Below are positions 16,554-26,690 of a DNA stretch of 64,000 nt, one piece after another. The stretch spans positions 434,001 through 498,000 of the forward strand of contig NZ_CALSFT010000002.1 in NCBI RefSeq assembly GCF_943736995.1, read 5' to 3'. A program made the translations under genes and the position numbers. The notes beneath the pieces were generated by a model. That model made no database searches, was not told the origin of the DNA, and saw nothing but the letters and a program-made list of their open reading frames with translations. Each line of letters begins with the position of its first letter. Positions within the stretch are counted from its first letter, which is position 1. The DNA is from Sporosarcina sp. Marseille-Q4943. Its GTDB lineage: Bacteria; Bacillota; Bacilli; Bacillales_A; Planococcaceae.

Positions 16554-18497
16554 TTGACAAAGTACAAAAGTTCTTACCAGAAATTGTTCAGCGCAACTTT
16601 AGCGACGGCTGTAGCAACCGGAGCACTCGTCACGGCAGCACCAGTGTATACGTCGGCGGCGGAAGCGAAGTCTTTCTCGGACGTGAAGCAATCTCATCAT
16701 TTCTATGAAGCGGTCATGAATTTAACAGCGAGAGGCGTCATCAATGGCTACGAAGATGGTACATACCGTCCGGGTCAAAACATTAGCAGGGCTCACGCTG
16801 CAAAGATCATGGCACTTGCATTAGGACTTGATACGGTAAACGTAAAAGATCCAGGATTCAAAGATGTGAAAAAGGGCCATCCGTATTACGGACATATTGC
16901 TGCGCTTGTGGAAGCGGGAGTCATTAGAGGGTATGAAGACGATACGTTCAGACCGAATGGTAATTTGACACGAGCTCATATTGCACAAATGCTCGTAAGA
17001 GGTTTCGATTTTGAAGAGGAGTCCCTCTCCAATCTGCCATTCAAAGATGTGAACGGCAAGCACTGGTTTGCGAATTACATTCAAACATTGTACTCGAATG
17101 AGATTACAACAGGTACAACTCCCACTACTTTCTCGCCTAACGCATTCGTTACGCGTGGACAAGTTGCTTCGTTCATCTATCGAAGCGAGTTGAAGCAAAT
17201 TCCAGAGGAAGCACCTGAGACATCAGTCAATAGCGAAGTCGTCGGCTTTGTTGATGGCAAGTTGGAATTAGCCGACGGAACGTACAATGTAGGTGCTAGC
17301 TTGCAAGGCCTTTTCAGCAGTGCCAACTTACCGGCTCTTAAAGGAGCTGTCGTAAAAGGTGACTTGGAAAACGGTACACTTGTGAAAGTCACTTCCATTG
17401 AACTGAAGGCGAACGGCACTGCTGAAAACAGTGTTACGCTTGACGGCAACGGAGCGGCGGTTTCAGGGAATGTCACAGTGAGCGGGGACTATGTTGCTCT
17501 GAAAAACCTCACAGTGAACGGGAACTTGGATGTCGGTCAAAACGTGAAGAACAGCTTTACGACAGACAATGTGACGGTTACTGGCAAGACGGTCATCTCC
17601 GACAGCGCGGCATCCGCATCTGCATTTACAGTAGCGGCAGTCGCGGAAAAGCCGACAATCGTTTTCACTAATTCCACTTTGGGTGCATTAGAAGTGTCGA
17701 AAGAAGGCGCAGCAGTTGAAGTGAAAGGGACTACAAAGGTTGAGGAAGTTGTTGTCTCGTCCAACATCACGTTAACAGCGGATGCAGGAGTTACAATTCC
17801 TAAAGTCACTGTGACGGCAGGCGTAACCGACTTGACACTTGACGCTAACGTAGGCAACCTGACGATCACTTCGGTAGACGCGAAAATTACATTGGGCGAA
17901 GACGCGAAAATCGACACACTTGTCCTACCTGCTGGAGTGGATGCAAAAGATGTCATCGAAAACTATGACAGCGTAAAAGACCAAATTACGACAGTTGAAG
18001 GGACAACCCCGGATACGACACCTACACCACCACCAAGTAGCGGAGGAGGCGGTGACGTCACACCACCACCAGCGACACCTTCTGCAGAAAAAGTGTTGAA
18101 TGACTTGCTTCTACAGCATATCGGTGCAGGGAATCCAGTCGTCGGGAATGTTTCCATCGTGTTGAGTGGCAAGAAATTTACTGCAACGGTCAATGAAGAC
18201 AGTGCAACAGTTTCGGACTTCATTGCAGCTGCTGAAACTGCTTTCGATAGAGTAGGAACCGCTGTTACTGTGACTGAAGGGACTGTAACTCTCCCTGGTG
18301 GAGGGAAAGTTGAAGTAGGAGATGGTACTACTGGCCAGTCGTTTAATGAATTGATTTCGGAAGCACTGAGCGGAGTCGGTCTTGAGGGCGATGAAGAGTT
18401 AACTTTGTTTAAAGGTAAAAGTATTTCCGCGACTGTAACTGGTAAAGTAAACGGTCGTACATTCACCGACACGTATACTTTCAGTTTTAGTAAATAA
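16554..18497 (+). CDS. SLH-domain surface protein with beta-helix-like middle
   Basis: 647 aa from a TTG start at 16554, chosen because TAGGAGGT sits 8 bases upstream and the signal peptide begins there (MTKYKSSYQKLF, cleavage near TSAAEA). Three SLH domains (about 40-90, 102-152, 163-210) anchor it to the secondary wall polymer. The middle (about 230-470) has repeated short strands such as NVTVSGDYVALKNLTVNGNL, typical of right-handed beta-helices. A Pro/Thr/Gly linker (about 485-505) leads to a C-terminal domain that contains two related FTATV/ISATV units. A TAGAAT -10 lies at 16508. Probably a minor wall protein; ligand unknown. Confidence 0.88.
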   Translation: MTKYKSSYQKLFSATLATAVATGALVTAAPVYTSAAEAKSFSDVKQSHHFYEAVMNLTARGVINGYEDGTYRPGQNISRAHAAKIMALALGLDTVNVKDPGFKDVKKGHPYYGHIAALVEAGVIRGYEDDTFRPNGNLTRAHIAQMLVRGFDFEEESLSNLPFKDVNGKHWFANYIQTLYSNEITTGTTPTTFSPNAFVTRGQVASFIYRSELKQIPEEAPETSVNSEVVGFVDGKLELADGTYNVGASLQGLFSSANLPALKGAVVKGDLENGTLVKVTSIELKANGTAENSVTLDGNGAAVSGNVTVSGDYVALKNLTVNGNLDVGQNVKNSFTTDNVTVTGKTVISDSAASASAFTVAAVAEKPTIVFTNSTLGALEVSKEGAAVEVKGTTKVEEVVVSSNITLTADAGVTIPKVTVTAGVTDLTLDANVGNLTITSVDAKITLGEDAKIDTLVLPAGVDAKDVIENYDSVKDQITTVEGTTPDTTPTPPPSSGGGGDVTPPPATPSAEKVLNDLLLQHIGAGNPVVGNVSIVLSGKKFTATVNEDSATVSDFIAAAETAFDRVGTAVTVTEGTVTLPGGGKVEVGDGTTGQSFNELISEALSGVGLEGDEELTLFKGKSISATVTGKVNGRTFTDTYTFSFSK

Positions 18498-18509
18498 ACT
18501 ATGCAACTG

Positions 18510-18597
18510 TCCCCCTGTGTTTTCAACGTCAGGGGGATTCGTTGTGGGTTCGGACAATGAAAACCCCTTCGAATGCTTGTAGCGTGCTAAGGGGTTT
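18510..18597 (+). terminator. Two tandem hairpins after the SLH protein gene
   Basis: TCCCCCT/AGGGGGA (18510-18537), then AAACCCCTT/AAGGGGTTT (18561-18597) with T-rich ends. The second may also terminate the convergent SGNH hydrolase gene. Confidence 0.7.
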
Positions 18598-18637
18598 CTG
18601 TATGTATGTAAACATTGAGATGTCAAAAGCTGTGTAA

Positions 18638-19480
18638 TCACTCGCCGCTCCCGGTAAAGTAGTCAACTAGCACAGAGCCCCAAGCTTCCGCACCCGCATC
18701 ATTCGGCCCGCTGTCTTCATCAAGGTAATTAAGTATCGCATCATCCGCCACATCTGGCCAGGCAGCCCAATGATCAACATAAGGAATCCCCCGCACGGCC
18801 GCAAAGTTCTCCAACGAGCGGATTTGGGTTAAATAAAAGTTCGGTCTAAATATCGGCTGCGACGGCATGAGGAGCAATACGGCATCTTCCTTCACTTCCT
18901 GCAAAGCATCCCGACCCCGCAATATATGCCGATGCTCGTCTTCGATGACAACCCGCCCGTTGTTGTTCAACGTAAATGGTTCGAACAAAACAACGTCATA
19001 CACACCGAAGTCGACGAGCTCATCCATCTGCTCAATAAATTCGCGGGACGTGCCCGCGAATGAGATGATGTCTGTTTCAATGAACCCTTTGTATGCGTCT
19101 GCCAAACTATCCGCGAGTAGACCCGCGGCACCGCCGTTTCCCCCTTGCTCGATCGCCTGCGAGCCGACGATGAGCAGTTTGACGTGCTCGCCCGCTTGGA
19201 AGCGTGAATCTAGTAAACCGGCCATTCTTCCGTCCAAGTTCGCGGAAAGAGTGGCTAGTTCTGAATCTTTCAATCTACCGTCGTCTCTAGTTGTAGGTCT
19301 TTCCTTATCTGCCGGAACCCCTTGTTCACCATCTGTTGCCGCGATTCCCGAAGGGGCTTCGACTACCGTTTCATCGCTCGAAGTGCCGGCCAGCTTTTGT
19401 TTCCAACTGTTGTAACTGAATAGAAGCGCGGCGAGGCAGACGAGGATGAAGATGGCGACGGCAATTTTTCTTGCAATCAT
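18638..19480 (-). CDS. SGNH/GDSL-like hydrolase, membrane-anchored
   Basis: 280 aa. An N-terminal membrane segment (AVAIFILVCLAALLF) and a low-complexity stretch precede an SGNH-like fold (about 95-275): block I is changed to IVGSQAIEQGG, a central DVVLFEPFTLNNNG holds the Asn of block III, and the C-terminal block is DHWAAWPD ... GPNDAGAEAW. Related proteins sit beside capsule loci and may deacylate surface polymers. The classical GDS Ser is present as GS but the final D-x-x-H is not obvious, so activity is uncertain. It is divergent from the glycan operon promoter. Confidence 0.7.
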   Translation of the reverse strand: MIARKIAVAIFILVCLAALLFSYNSWKQKLAGTSSDETVVEAPSGIAATDGEQGVPADKERPTTRDDGRLKDSELATLSANLDGRMAGLLDSRFQAGEHVKLLIVGSQAIEQGGNGGAAGLLADSLADAYKGFIETDIISFAGTSREFIEQMDELVDFGVYDVVLFEPFTLNNNGRVVIEDEHRHILRGRDALQEVKEDAVLLLMPSQPIFRPNFYLTQIRSLENFAAVRGIPYVDHWAAWPDVADDAILNYLDEDSGPNDAGAEAWGSVLVDYFTGSGE

Positions 19481-19561
19481 GAGCCATTCCTCCCATAATA
19501 AGTCCTATGGTTCAAATATATCACAATGTATTCAAATTACGAGAATTTTTTCAACATAGTA

Positions 19562-19570
19562 TGATATAAT
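19562..19570 (+). promoter_or_regulatory. Extended -10 promoter of the glycan control operon
   Basis: TGATATAAT with the -10 at 19565-19570. No good -35 is seen, as is usual for extended -10 sites. It lies about 40 bases before the ATG at 19612, which has an AAAGGGGA ribosome site. Confidence 0.6.
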
Positions 19571-19611
19571 AGGACAAGTTTCGATAGATTGCTATAAAGG
19601 GGATATACCAT

Positions 19612-20340
19612 ATGGAAGAAACGATCAGTCTTCAGGATCTGTTCAAGACGCTGAAGAAGAGGGCTATCCTCATTTTGCTGACGATGCTGCTGGCGGTGAC
19701 GGTGGCAGGGGTCATCAGTTTCCTGCTATTGACACCGATCTATCAGGCATCGACGCAAATCCTCGTGAATCAGCAGAAGGTGGAACAGAACCAGTTCAAC
19801 TCGCAAGACATCCAAGCGAATCTTCAGCTGATCAATACATACAACGTTATCATTACAAGCCCTGCGATTTTGTCTAAGGTGATTGAAAACTTAGACCTCG
19901 ATACGACGCCAGCAGCTCTAAAAAAGAATATTACCGTGAACAGCGCACAAAATTCACAAGTCGTCAATGTGAGCGTGCAAGATCCGGAGCCATATATGGC
20001 GGTCGATATCGCCAATACAACGGCGGAAGTGTTCCAGGAAGAAATCCAGAAGCTAATGAATGTCGATAACGTCAACATCCTTTCGCCCGCTGTACTATCG
20101 GATAACCCGAAGCCGATCAAACCCGATCCGTTCCTTAATATGGCGATTGCGGCGGTCGTCGGACTCATGCTCGGTGTAGGGATCGCATTCCTGCTCGAGT
20201 ATTTGGATACGACGGTGAAAACGGAGCAAGATATCGAGGAGTTACTGGGCTTGCCGATTTTAGGCCTCGTCAGTCCGATTACAGATAATGAAATGCCGAA
20301 CGCAAAAGAGGCATTACAACGTAGAAGAAGGAAGAGGTGA
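19612..20340 (+). CDS. Wzz/YwqC-type chain-length and kinase-activator membrane protein
   Basis: 242 aa. A cytoplasmic start (EETISLQDLFKTLKKR) leads to membrane segment 1 (about 18-40), an extracellular Wzz domain and membrane segment 2 (about 175-198). A cytoplasmic tail follows (TVKTEQDIEELLGLPILG). In Firmicutes this protein is separate from, and activates, the CpsD-type tyrosine kinase and helps set polymer length. The kinase gene follows at once. Well supported by order and topology. Confidence 0.88.
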   Translation: MEETISLQDLFKTLKKRAILILLTMLLAVTVAGVISFLLLTPIYQASTQILVNQQKVEQNQFNSQDIQANLQLINTYNVIITSPAILSKVIENLDLDTTPAALKKNITVNSAQNSQVVNVSVQDPEPYMAVDIANTTAEVFQEEIQKLMNVDNVNILSPAVLSDNPKPIKPDPFLNMAIAAVVGLMLGVGIAFLLEYLDTTVKTEQDIEELLGLPILGLVSPITDNEMPNAKEALQRRRRKR

Positions 20341-20345
20341 TCGCC

Positions 20346-21050
20346 ATGTTCAAGACAAAGAAGAAGCCGATGCAAACGGTTGCGCGTAAACTTGTGACGA
20401 AACATAATCCGAAGTCAATCGTTTCGGAGCAGTTCCGCACGGTCCGGACGAACATCAACTTCTCCATGCCTGACAAAGAACTGAAAACATTGCTGTTCAC
20501 CTCTTCCTCTCCTGGAGAGGGCAAATCAACGAGCGCTGCGAACGTGGCAATCGTCTTTGCGCAGGAAGGGAAGAAAGTGCTCCTTGTCGACGCGGACATG
20601 CGCAAACCGACAATGCAATACACATTCCGCACGACGAACACGACGGGCCTGTCCAATTTGCTCACGAAGCAATGGAGCCTTGAAGAAGTGACGAAAGTCA
20701 CGGATATCGAAGGCCTATTCTTGATGACGTGCGGTCCGATTCCGCCGAATCCTGCCGAGCTCATCGGTTCTAAATCGATGGATGCGCTGATCGAGGAGCT
20801 AACGGCGCAATATGACCTTGTCATTTTCGATACGCCGCCGATACTTTCGGTAGCAGACGCGCAAATCCTTTCGAATAAATGTGACGGGACGATTCTTGTC
20901 GTCAATTCCGGCGTGACAGAAAAAGATAGCGTCATTAAGGCGAAAGATGCACTTGTATCCGCAAAAGCGAATATTCTAGGTACTCTCCTGAACAATTTCG
21001 TGCTCGAGAAGGACCATTATTACTATCAATATTACGGAACTGGAGAGTAA
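20346..21050 (+). CDS. CpsD/YwqD-type bacterial tyrosine kinase
   Basis: 234 aa from ATG 20346, which has AGAAGAGGTG upstream; the GTG at 20337 overlapping the previous gene is less likely. Walker A SPGEGKST (near residue 55), Walker A' VDADMRKP and Walker B LVIFDTPP are present. The C-terminal tyrosine cluster HYYYQYYG is the autophosphorylation site. With the upstream membrane activator and downstream phosphatase it forms the phosphotyrosine switch that controls polysaccharide export and sugar dehydrogenases. Confidence 0.93.
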   Translation: MFKTKKKPMQTVARKLVTKHNPKSIVSEQFRTVRTNINFSMPDKELKTLLFTSSSPGEGKSTSAANVAIVFAQEGKKVLLVDADMRKPTMQYTFRTTNTTGLSNLLTKQWSLEEVTKVTDIEGLFLMTCGPIPPNPAELIGSKSMDALIEELTAQYDLVIFDTPPILSVADAQILSNKCDGTILVVNSGVTEKDSVIKAKDALVSAKANILGTLLNNFVLEKDHYYYQYYGTGE

Positions 21051-21102
21051 AGGGGCAAACACGCCCTTTTGCTCTCTTTTCTATTAAAGGAGCATGAAAT
21101 TT

Positions 21103-21870
21103 ATGATTGATATGCATACCCATCTACTGTTCGGGGTCGATGACGGGCCTAAAACAATTGAGGATACGCTCGAATTAATAAAAAAGGCGCAGGTAGAAGG
21201 GATTACCGACATGATCAGCACGTCACACGCACGACACCCGCAATTCAATGTGCAGAAGAGCGAAGTGTTGAGCCAAATTACATTGCTGAAAGACATCATG
21301 AAGGAAGCAGGGCTCAGCATTCAGTTACACCCGGGGCAGGAGATCCGCCTGACGGAAGACCTGATCGAAAGATTCGACAACAATGAGCTGTTGACGCTCG
21401 CAAATTCGAGATATCTTCTATTGGAGCTGCCGTCGCAGACGATTCCCGTATACACGGTGCACATTATCCAATCACTCCTCGAAAGGGAAATCATCCCGAT
21501 CATCGCGCATCCCGAACGGAACCGGGCCATCGCGGAAAAACCGGAGCGGCTCGAACGGCTCATTCGTCACGGCGCCACCGCCCAAATCACATCAAGCAGC
21601 CTATCGGGCCATTTCGGCAAAACGATCCAAAAGCTATCACTCCAGCTCATCGAGGCGAATCTCGTCCATACATACGGCTCGGATGTCCATAACTTGAAAA
21701 CGAGGCCATTCCATTTCGGGAAAGGGCTCGACGTATTGGAACGGAAACGGCTGTATGATATTGCCGATTTATTACTTGAGAATAATGAACGCATCTTAAG
21801 GAATGAACCATTCTTCCTTTTGGAACCGGAATTGGCGAAGCCGAGAAAGTTGTTCGGCTTCATTGGATGA
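21103..21870 (+). CDS. CpsB/YwqE-type PHP tyrosine-protein phosphatase
   Basis: 255 aa from ATG 21103; the in-frame ATG at 21094 is only two bases from the AAAGGAG site and the family starts at MIDMHTH. Metal ligands of the PHP fold are visible: HTH near the start, STSHARHP, PGQEIRL, IAHPERN and the C-terminal YGSDVHN. It removes phosphate from the CpsD-type kinase. The gene closes the three-gene control operon. Confidence 0.92.
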   Translation: MIDMHTHLLFGVDDGPKTIEDTLELIKKAQVEGITDMISTSHARHPQFNVQKSEVLSQITLLKDIMKEAGLSIQLHPGQEIRLTEDLIERFDNNELLTLANSRYLLLELPSQTIPVYTVHIIQSLLEREIIPIIAHPERNRAIAEKPERLERLIRHGATAQITSSSLSGHFGKTIQKLSLQLIEANLVHTYGSDVHNLKTRPFHFGKGLDVLERKRLYDIADLLLENNERILRNEPFFLLEPELAKPRKLFGFIG

Positions 21871-22147
21871 TAGGTCTTTGTTAAATTGTTAAACAAATTA
21901 AAATATTTAAAGGGATAAAAAACGTAATGAAAATTACTCCACTTCAATCAGACAAAGGGATTAGGACATTTAAGAAGTTCTGACTGAATTTAGAAAAATA
22001 GTCAAAAAGGACATGCTACTAAAAATAGGCTAGAACATCTTGGGGGAAGATGATACTATAAGACTATGAATCATTCCGATATTATGGAAGAGTAATAGTA
22101 GAATTGTAGTTCTGTTGCTGCAGCGAAAAACGGAGGGAGATTCACGT

Positions 22148-23977
22148 ATGACAATGAAAAAGCGGATGACCATGCTTTTCTTATTGGATTCACTCATCGT
22201 GTTCCTATCAATCTTTCTAGGCTACTATATATTGCGGCCAGACATCGTCATCATTCAAGATGGAATCATCTTGATGAGCGCTTTGACAATCCAAATCGCG
22301 CACCACCTCATCGCTTGGCATTACGGACTATACCGGAAAGTATGGTCATACGCCTCCATCGGCGAATTGAAAGCGATCTTCAAATCGGTCACCTACACAA
22401 TCGCAGTCGTCGTCATCGCACAGCTCGTCTTCACGAGAGACGTCAATGCACGGGCGCTTTTCCTCACTTGGATGCTCCACATTTTGTTGATTGGGGGATC
22501 GCGACTCAGCTGGCGCCTTACACGCGATACGTTCCGCAAAAAGGATGAGCAAGGGATGACACGCACGATGATCATCGGTGCCGGACAAGCCGGAACGATG
22601 GTTGCGCGTCAACTGATGAACAATCCGGAGTCAGGCATGAAGCCTGTCCTCTTCCTTGACGATGATCGGATGAAAAAGGGACTCGAACTGTACGGCATCA
22701 AAATAATGGGCGGTACAGACTATCTTGAAGAAAAAGTGAAAGACAACCATATCGAAAAAATCGTCATCGCGATTCCGTCGATGCCAAAGCAGGAAATGAC
22801 TGGGCTCATGAAACGATGCGTCGCAACAGGCGTCCGCACGCAAATGATCCCACGCATCGAGGATTTGATGACAGGAAAAGTGTCCGTCAACGATATGCGC
22901 GACGTAAAAACAGAAGATCTCCTTGGCCGCGACGAGGTCCAGCTCGACATGAAAGCGATCAAGGAGAAATTGACTGATAAAACAATCCTCGTGACAGGCG
23001 CAGGCGGCTCGATCGGCTCCGAAATCTGCCGCCAAGTGGCGGCATTCAAGCCGAAAAGCCTCATCCTCCTTGGTCACGGAGAAAGTTCCATCTACAATAT
23101 AGACATGGAACTCCGCCAAAAAGTTTCACCTGAAACAACACTGATCCCAATCATCGCGGACGTCCAGGACCGCGACCGGATCTTCGACATCATGGCGGAA
23201 TACAAACCGGACGTCATCTACCATGCCGCGGCACACAAACACGTCCCGCTCATGGAAGCGAACCCGATGGAAGCCGTCAAAAACAACATATTCGGAACGA
23301 AGAACGTCGCGGAAGCGGCCGACACATTCGCCGTCTCGCACTTCGTCCTCGTTTCCACTGACAAAGCGGTCAACCCACCGAATATTATGGGTGCGACGAA
23401 GCGCTTCGCTGAAATGATAGTTCAGAATCTTGCCAAGAACAGTAAAACTAAGTATGCTGCAGTACGTTTCGGGAACGTACTCGGCTCCCGTGGGAGTGTC
23501 GTTCCGCTCTTCAAAAAGCAGATAGCAGCGGGGGGACCGGTAACAGTGACTGATACTAGAATGACCCGCTACTTCATGACGATTCCGGAAGCATCGAGAC
23601 TCGTTATACAGGCAGGCACACTAGCAAGTGGTGGAGAAGTGTTCGTCCTTGATATGGGGGACCCGGTGAAGATTGTCGATCTTGCGAAGAACTTGATCAG
23701 GCTATCAGGATATCGAGAAGATGAGATTGAAATCAAGTTTTCAGGCATTCGACCTGGTGAGAAGTTGTTTGAAGAACTGTTGAATGAGAGTGAACGGCAG
23801 AGCGAGTATGTGTACCCGAAGATTTATGTTGGTAAGGCTACACCGATTAGTGAGCTTGAGATGGAGTATGTGTTGGAAAAGCTGCTAGATATGGAGATGT
23901 GCGAGATGAAGGAGACTTTGATTGGAATGGCTAATCGAAAAGTTGTGGAAGTGCCTAGTAAATTTTCGGTTGTATAG
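22148..23977 (+). CDS. Membrane nucleotide-sugar 4,6-dehydratase (CapD/PglF family)
   Basis: 609 aa from ATG 22148, which has CGGAGGGA upstream. Four N-terminal membrane segments (about 5-130) are followed by a first Rossmann domain (IIGAGQAGTMVARQL) and an SDR catalytic domain (LVTGAGGSIGSEICRQ near residue 285, VSTDKAVNPPNIMGATKR). The Met in place of the SDR Tyr is typical of PglF/FlaA1/WbpM-type dehydratases, which make UDP-4-keto-6-deoxy-GlcNAc. With the PglE-, PglD- and PglC-like genes downstream it points to a bacillosamine-type sugar. The gene is higher in GC than the next ten genes. Confidence 0.9.
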   Translation: MTMKKRMTMLFLLDSLIVFLSIFLGYYILRPDIVIIQDGIILMSALTIQIAHHLIAWHYGLYRKVWSYASIGELKAIFKSVTYTIAVVVIAQLVFTRDVNARALFLTWMLHILLIGGSRLSWRLTRDTFRKKDEQGMTRTMIIGAGQAGTMVARQLMNNPESGMKPVLFLDDDRMKKGLELYGIKIMGGTDYLEEKVKDNHIEKIVIAIPSMPKQEMTGLMKRCVATGVRTQMIPRIEDLMTGKVSVNDMRDVKTEDLLGRDEVQLDMKAIKEKLTDKTILVTGAGGSIGSEICRQVAAFKPKSLILLGHGESSIYNIDMELRQKVSPETTLIPIIADVQDRDRIFDIMAEYKPDVIYHAAAHKHVPLMEANPMEAVKNNIFGTKNVAEAADTFAVSHFVLVSTDKAVNPPNIMGATKRFAEMIVQNLAKNSKTKYAAVRFGNVLGSRGSVVPLFKKQIAAGGPVTVTDTRMTRYFMTIPEASRLVIQAGTLASGGEVFVLDMGDPVKIVDLAKNLIRLSGYREDEIEIKFSGIRPGEKLFEELLNESERQSEYVYPKIYVGKATPISELEMEYVLEKLLDMEMCEMKETLIGMANRKVVEVPSKFSVV

Positions 23978-24079
23978 CCATATTAATAAAAGTTCGAGTC
24001 GTTATAAAACTTGACTAAACGTCATCTCTTATTCCTCTGACAGCAGTACCTCTTATTAATGGAAAAGAGAGAAAGAAAA

Positions 24080-25306
24080 ATGAAATTAATACGAAATGTA
24101 TCATGGATTTTTGTCGCTAATTTAATTGTTTCCTTTACAAAATGGCTTCTATTGGTTATTATTGCCAAGTTACTATCGCCTGCTGAAGTTGGGGCTTACT
24201 CATTAGCATTTGCCATTGGGGCACCTATAACACTTTTTGCTAATATGAAATTACGTTCATTGTATATTACTGAAAGGAAAAACGACTTCAGTGACTATAA
24301 TAATTCAAGAAAGCTTTTAAGCTTAATATCAATTATAGTTCTCACTGCTATTGGATTTTTTATATATCCCCAGTATTTTTATATAATTTTATTTGTTGGT
24401 TTAATGAAAGTTTTTGATTTGCAATCAGATCTCTACTATGCCCTACCTCATAAAGAAGAGAACATGAGTTATATTGCAAAGTTATTGATTTTAAAACACA
24501 TAATCACATTAATTACTTTTTTTGTGAGCTTAATAATGACAGAAAATCTTGTTTTTAGTTTAATAACTCAGCTAACTATACAGATTTTATTCTTCTATTT
24601 AATTGAAAAAAAAGGTATTGAAAGAAACTATGAAGTAAATAGTAAAAGATTCAATTTCGGGAAAGTAAAGAAAGTAATTCTATTAGGTTTACCATTAGGC
24701 TTTGTTCAAATGATTTTTTCTTTTAATGTTTTTTATCCAAGATATCTTTTAGAGTTCTTCGAATCAACTGAAATACTAGGTTACTTTTCAGCTATAGCTT
24801 ATATTTTGGTTGTTGGAAACATACTGATGAATGCAGTTTCCCAAAACTTTTTACCATATCTATCCAGGGAGGTAAAAATAAATAACTACAAGAAGTTTAA
24901 AAGGGTCGTATTCATTGACCTTTCACTATTCTCTTTATTTTTGGGTGTTTTATTAATATTATTTTCCTATTTGTTCGGTGAGATTTTCTTAAGTATGTTC
25001 TATGGTAAAGAGTATGCAAAGTTCGTAGACATTCTAATATTAGTAAGTTTTTCCATTGCCATCAATTTTATTAGTATGAATTTTGATACAGCTTTGTTAG
25101 CGATGAGATTTATAAGTATACAGCCGAAAATCTCAGTGTTTGTTCTAGTTGTTAATCTTATTATTGGATACATTTTAATAAGAAATTATGGTATTTATGG
25201 TGCGACATATACAATAATAATTACTAACAGTCTTCAACTCTTGCTAAGAATTCTTTTTGTTAATCAAAAATTAAACTCTTTAATGAGATACGATCAATCA
25301 ATTTAG
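24080..25306 (+). CDS. Polysaccharide flippase (Wzx/MATE-like)
   Basis: 408 aa from ATG 24080 (MKLIRNVSWIFVAN); an upstream in-frame ATG at 24059 lacks a ribosome site. About twelve membrane segments fill the protein, with the usual N-terminal VSWIFVANLIVSFTKWLLLVI. Wzx proteins move undecaprenyl-PP-linked repeat units to the outer face. Base composition is very AT-rich compared with the genes before 24000, a sign of transfer. Typical weak sequence conservation means substrate cannot be guessed. Confidence 0.82.
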   Translation: MKLIRNVSWIFVANLIVSFTKWLLLVIIAKLLSPAEVGAYSLAFAIGAPITLFANMKLRSLYITERKNDFSDYNNSRKLLSLISIIVLTAIGFFIYPQYFYIILFVGLMKVFDLQSDLYYALPHKEENMSYIAKLLILKHIITLITFFVSLIMTENLVFSLITQLTIQILFFYLIEKKGIERNYEVNSKRFNFGKVKKVILLGLPLGFVQMIFSFNVFYPRYLLEFFESTEILGYFSAIAYILVVGNILMNAVSQNFLPYLSREVKINNYKKFKRVVFIDLSLFSLFLGVLLILFSYLFGEIFLSMFYGKEYAKFVDILILVSFSIAINFISMNFDTALLAMRFISIQPKISVFVLVVNLIIGYILIRNYGIYGATYTIIITNSLQLLLRILFVNQKLNSLMRYDQSI

Positions 25307-25354
25307 TCATAACACACACATTGCTCAAATTATTTAATAAAAGATGGGGGAAAC

Positions 25355-26686
25355 ATGAATTCAATATATTTTAAAAAAGGACTTTATTATATCTTTTTGT
25401 CATTAATGGCAATATATATATACTTGTCGGATAACTATAAAATCATTCTGATTGCATTTTTAGTAACTATTTTATACTCCATGATTTGTGTGAAATTCAC
25501 TCTGCATCATCCTTTTGTTTGGTTTCTTCCCTTTTATTTTATGTATAGTTGCTCAAGTGCAGTTCTAACATGGCAAGATGTAAAACCCTTTAGTGACAAT
25601 GTTGTTTTTTTACTTAAAGCTTCGTGGTTCAGTATGCTTCCTTTGCTGCTAATCATTAACACTAAGATAGGTGAATATCATGCGCTGAAGCCAAATAAAA
25701 GAAATAATATTTATTTCTTTTTTATAGTTTGGGGAGGAGCATTATTATTAAACTCGTTATCTCTTGTTTCAATAAGTTTGTCTGGATTTACAAATAAAAG
25801 AGAAATAAACTCTAATTCCGATCAAATATTTAGTGTCTCTTTAGGGTTTAGTTTACTCATTTTGGTTTTTTCGATAATTTTAGCAATCTCTATTCTATCT
25901 AAGAAGAGTTATCCGTATAAGTTTGTGATTTTCAATTTGTCATTTATGTTTATTGCTTTTTTAATCAATGGTGAGAGGGATTTGTTTTTAAGAGTAACCT
26001 TAATTTCGTTTGTACTTTATTACACCATATATAAACGGATAAAAAGTTTATATTTAATTTTGATTGGTATAGTTACGATATTCATGATTCCGGTTATGCA
26101 TAATTTAAAGAACTTTTGGATTACGAAAGAAACTAATAAAACTTTATCGGGAAATTGGATTGTAGACATATTCTCTAGTGAATTTACTTCAGCTTCAAAT
26201 AATCTCCGTATTATTTATGAGGCAAACTTAGAATATAAGAAAGGAGAAACAATTATTTGGGATATTTTAAGGTTTTTTAGTTCTGATTATCATTCTACAA
26301 CCCAGTGGTTTAATGAGATCTTTTTCCCAGAAGTTATCGCAACGGGAGGAGGTAGGGGGTTCTCTTTTTTAGGAGAAGGCTATCTGAATTTTGGATTAAC
26401 TGGAATGTTAATTTGGATGGCTATTTTGGGTCTGATTATTAAGTTCCTGTATTTTTACAGTAGAAAAAATAGCCTTACGTTACTAATATATATAATTTCA
26501 ATGCCTACGTTTATATATATCTTGAGGGCCGACTTCTCAAATCTTTTCTCAGGAGTCATAAAACAAGTGGTAATACCTCTTTTTCTATTATATATATTGT
26601 ACTGGATATTAACACAAATTTTACCTAACAAAAATAGAGATTACTTACTGGATACAATGAAAGGTCGTGAAAAGGTTGAGCGGTAG
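25355..26686 (+). CDS. O-antigen/capsule polymerase-like protein (Wzy)
   Basis: 443 aa with ten or more predicted membrane segments and one large loop (about 255-345, TLSGNWIVDIFSSEF ... GGGRGFSFLGEGYLNFG). The loop pattern and GEGYLNFGL-like segment are usual in Wzy and O-antigen ligase-like polymerases. It lies between the flippase and a transferase, and is strongly AT-rich. Called by topology and position. Confidence 0.72.
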   Translation: MNSIYFKKGLYYIFLSLMAIYIYLSDNYKIILIAFLVTILYSMICVKFTLHHPFVWFLPFYFMYSCSSAVLTWQDVKPFSDNVVFLLKASWFSMLPLLLIINTKIGEYHALKPNKRNNIYFFFIVWGGALLLNSLSLVSISLSGFTNKREINSNSDQIFSVSLGFSLLILVFSIILAISILSKKSYPYKFVIFNLSFMFIAFLINGERDLFLRVTLISFVLYYTIYKRIKSLYLILIGIVTIFMIPVMHNLKNFWITKETNKTLSGNWIVDIFSSEFTSASNNLRIIYEANLEYKKGETIIWDILRFFSSDYHSTTQWFNEIFFPEVIATGGGRGFSFLGEGYLNFGLTGMLIWMAILGLIIKFLYFYSRKNSLTLLIYIISMPTFIYILRADFSNLFSGVIKQVVIPLFLLYILYWILTQILPNKNRDYLLDTMKGREKVER

Positions 26687-26690
26687 AGAT

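Noticed and set aside
17963..18526. 187-codon minus-strand frame opposite the SLH protein gene
   Set aside because: Antisense to the linker and C-terminal domain of a well-supported gene, with Ser/Pro/Thr composition produced by the repeat-like sense codons.
18867..19415. 182-codon plus-strand frame opposite the SGNH hydrolase
   Set aside because: The minus-strand frame has the membrane anchor and SGNH blocks; this one has no family features or ribosome site.
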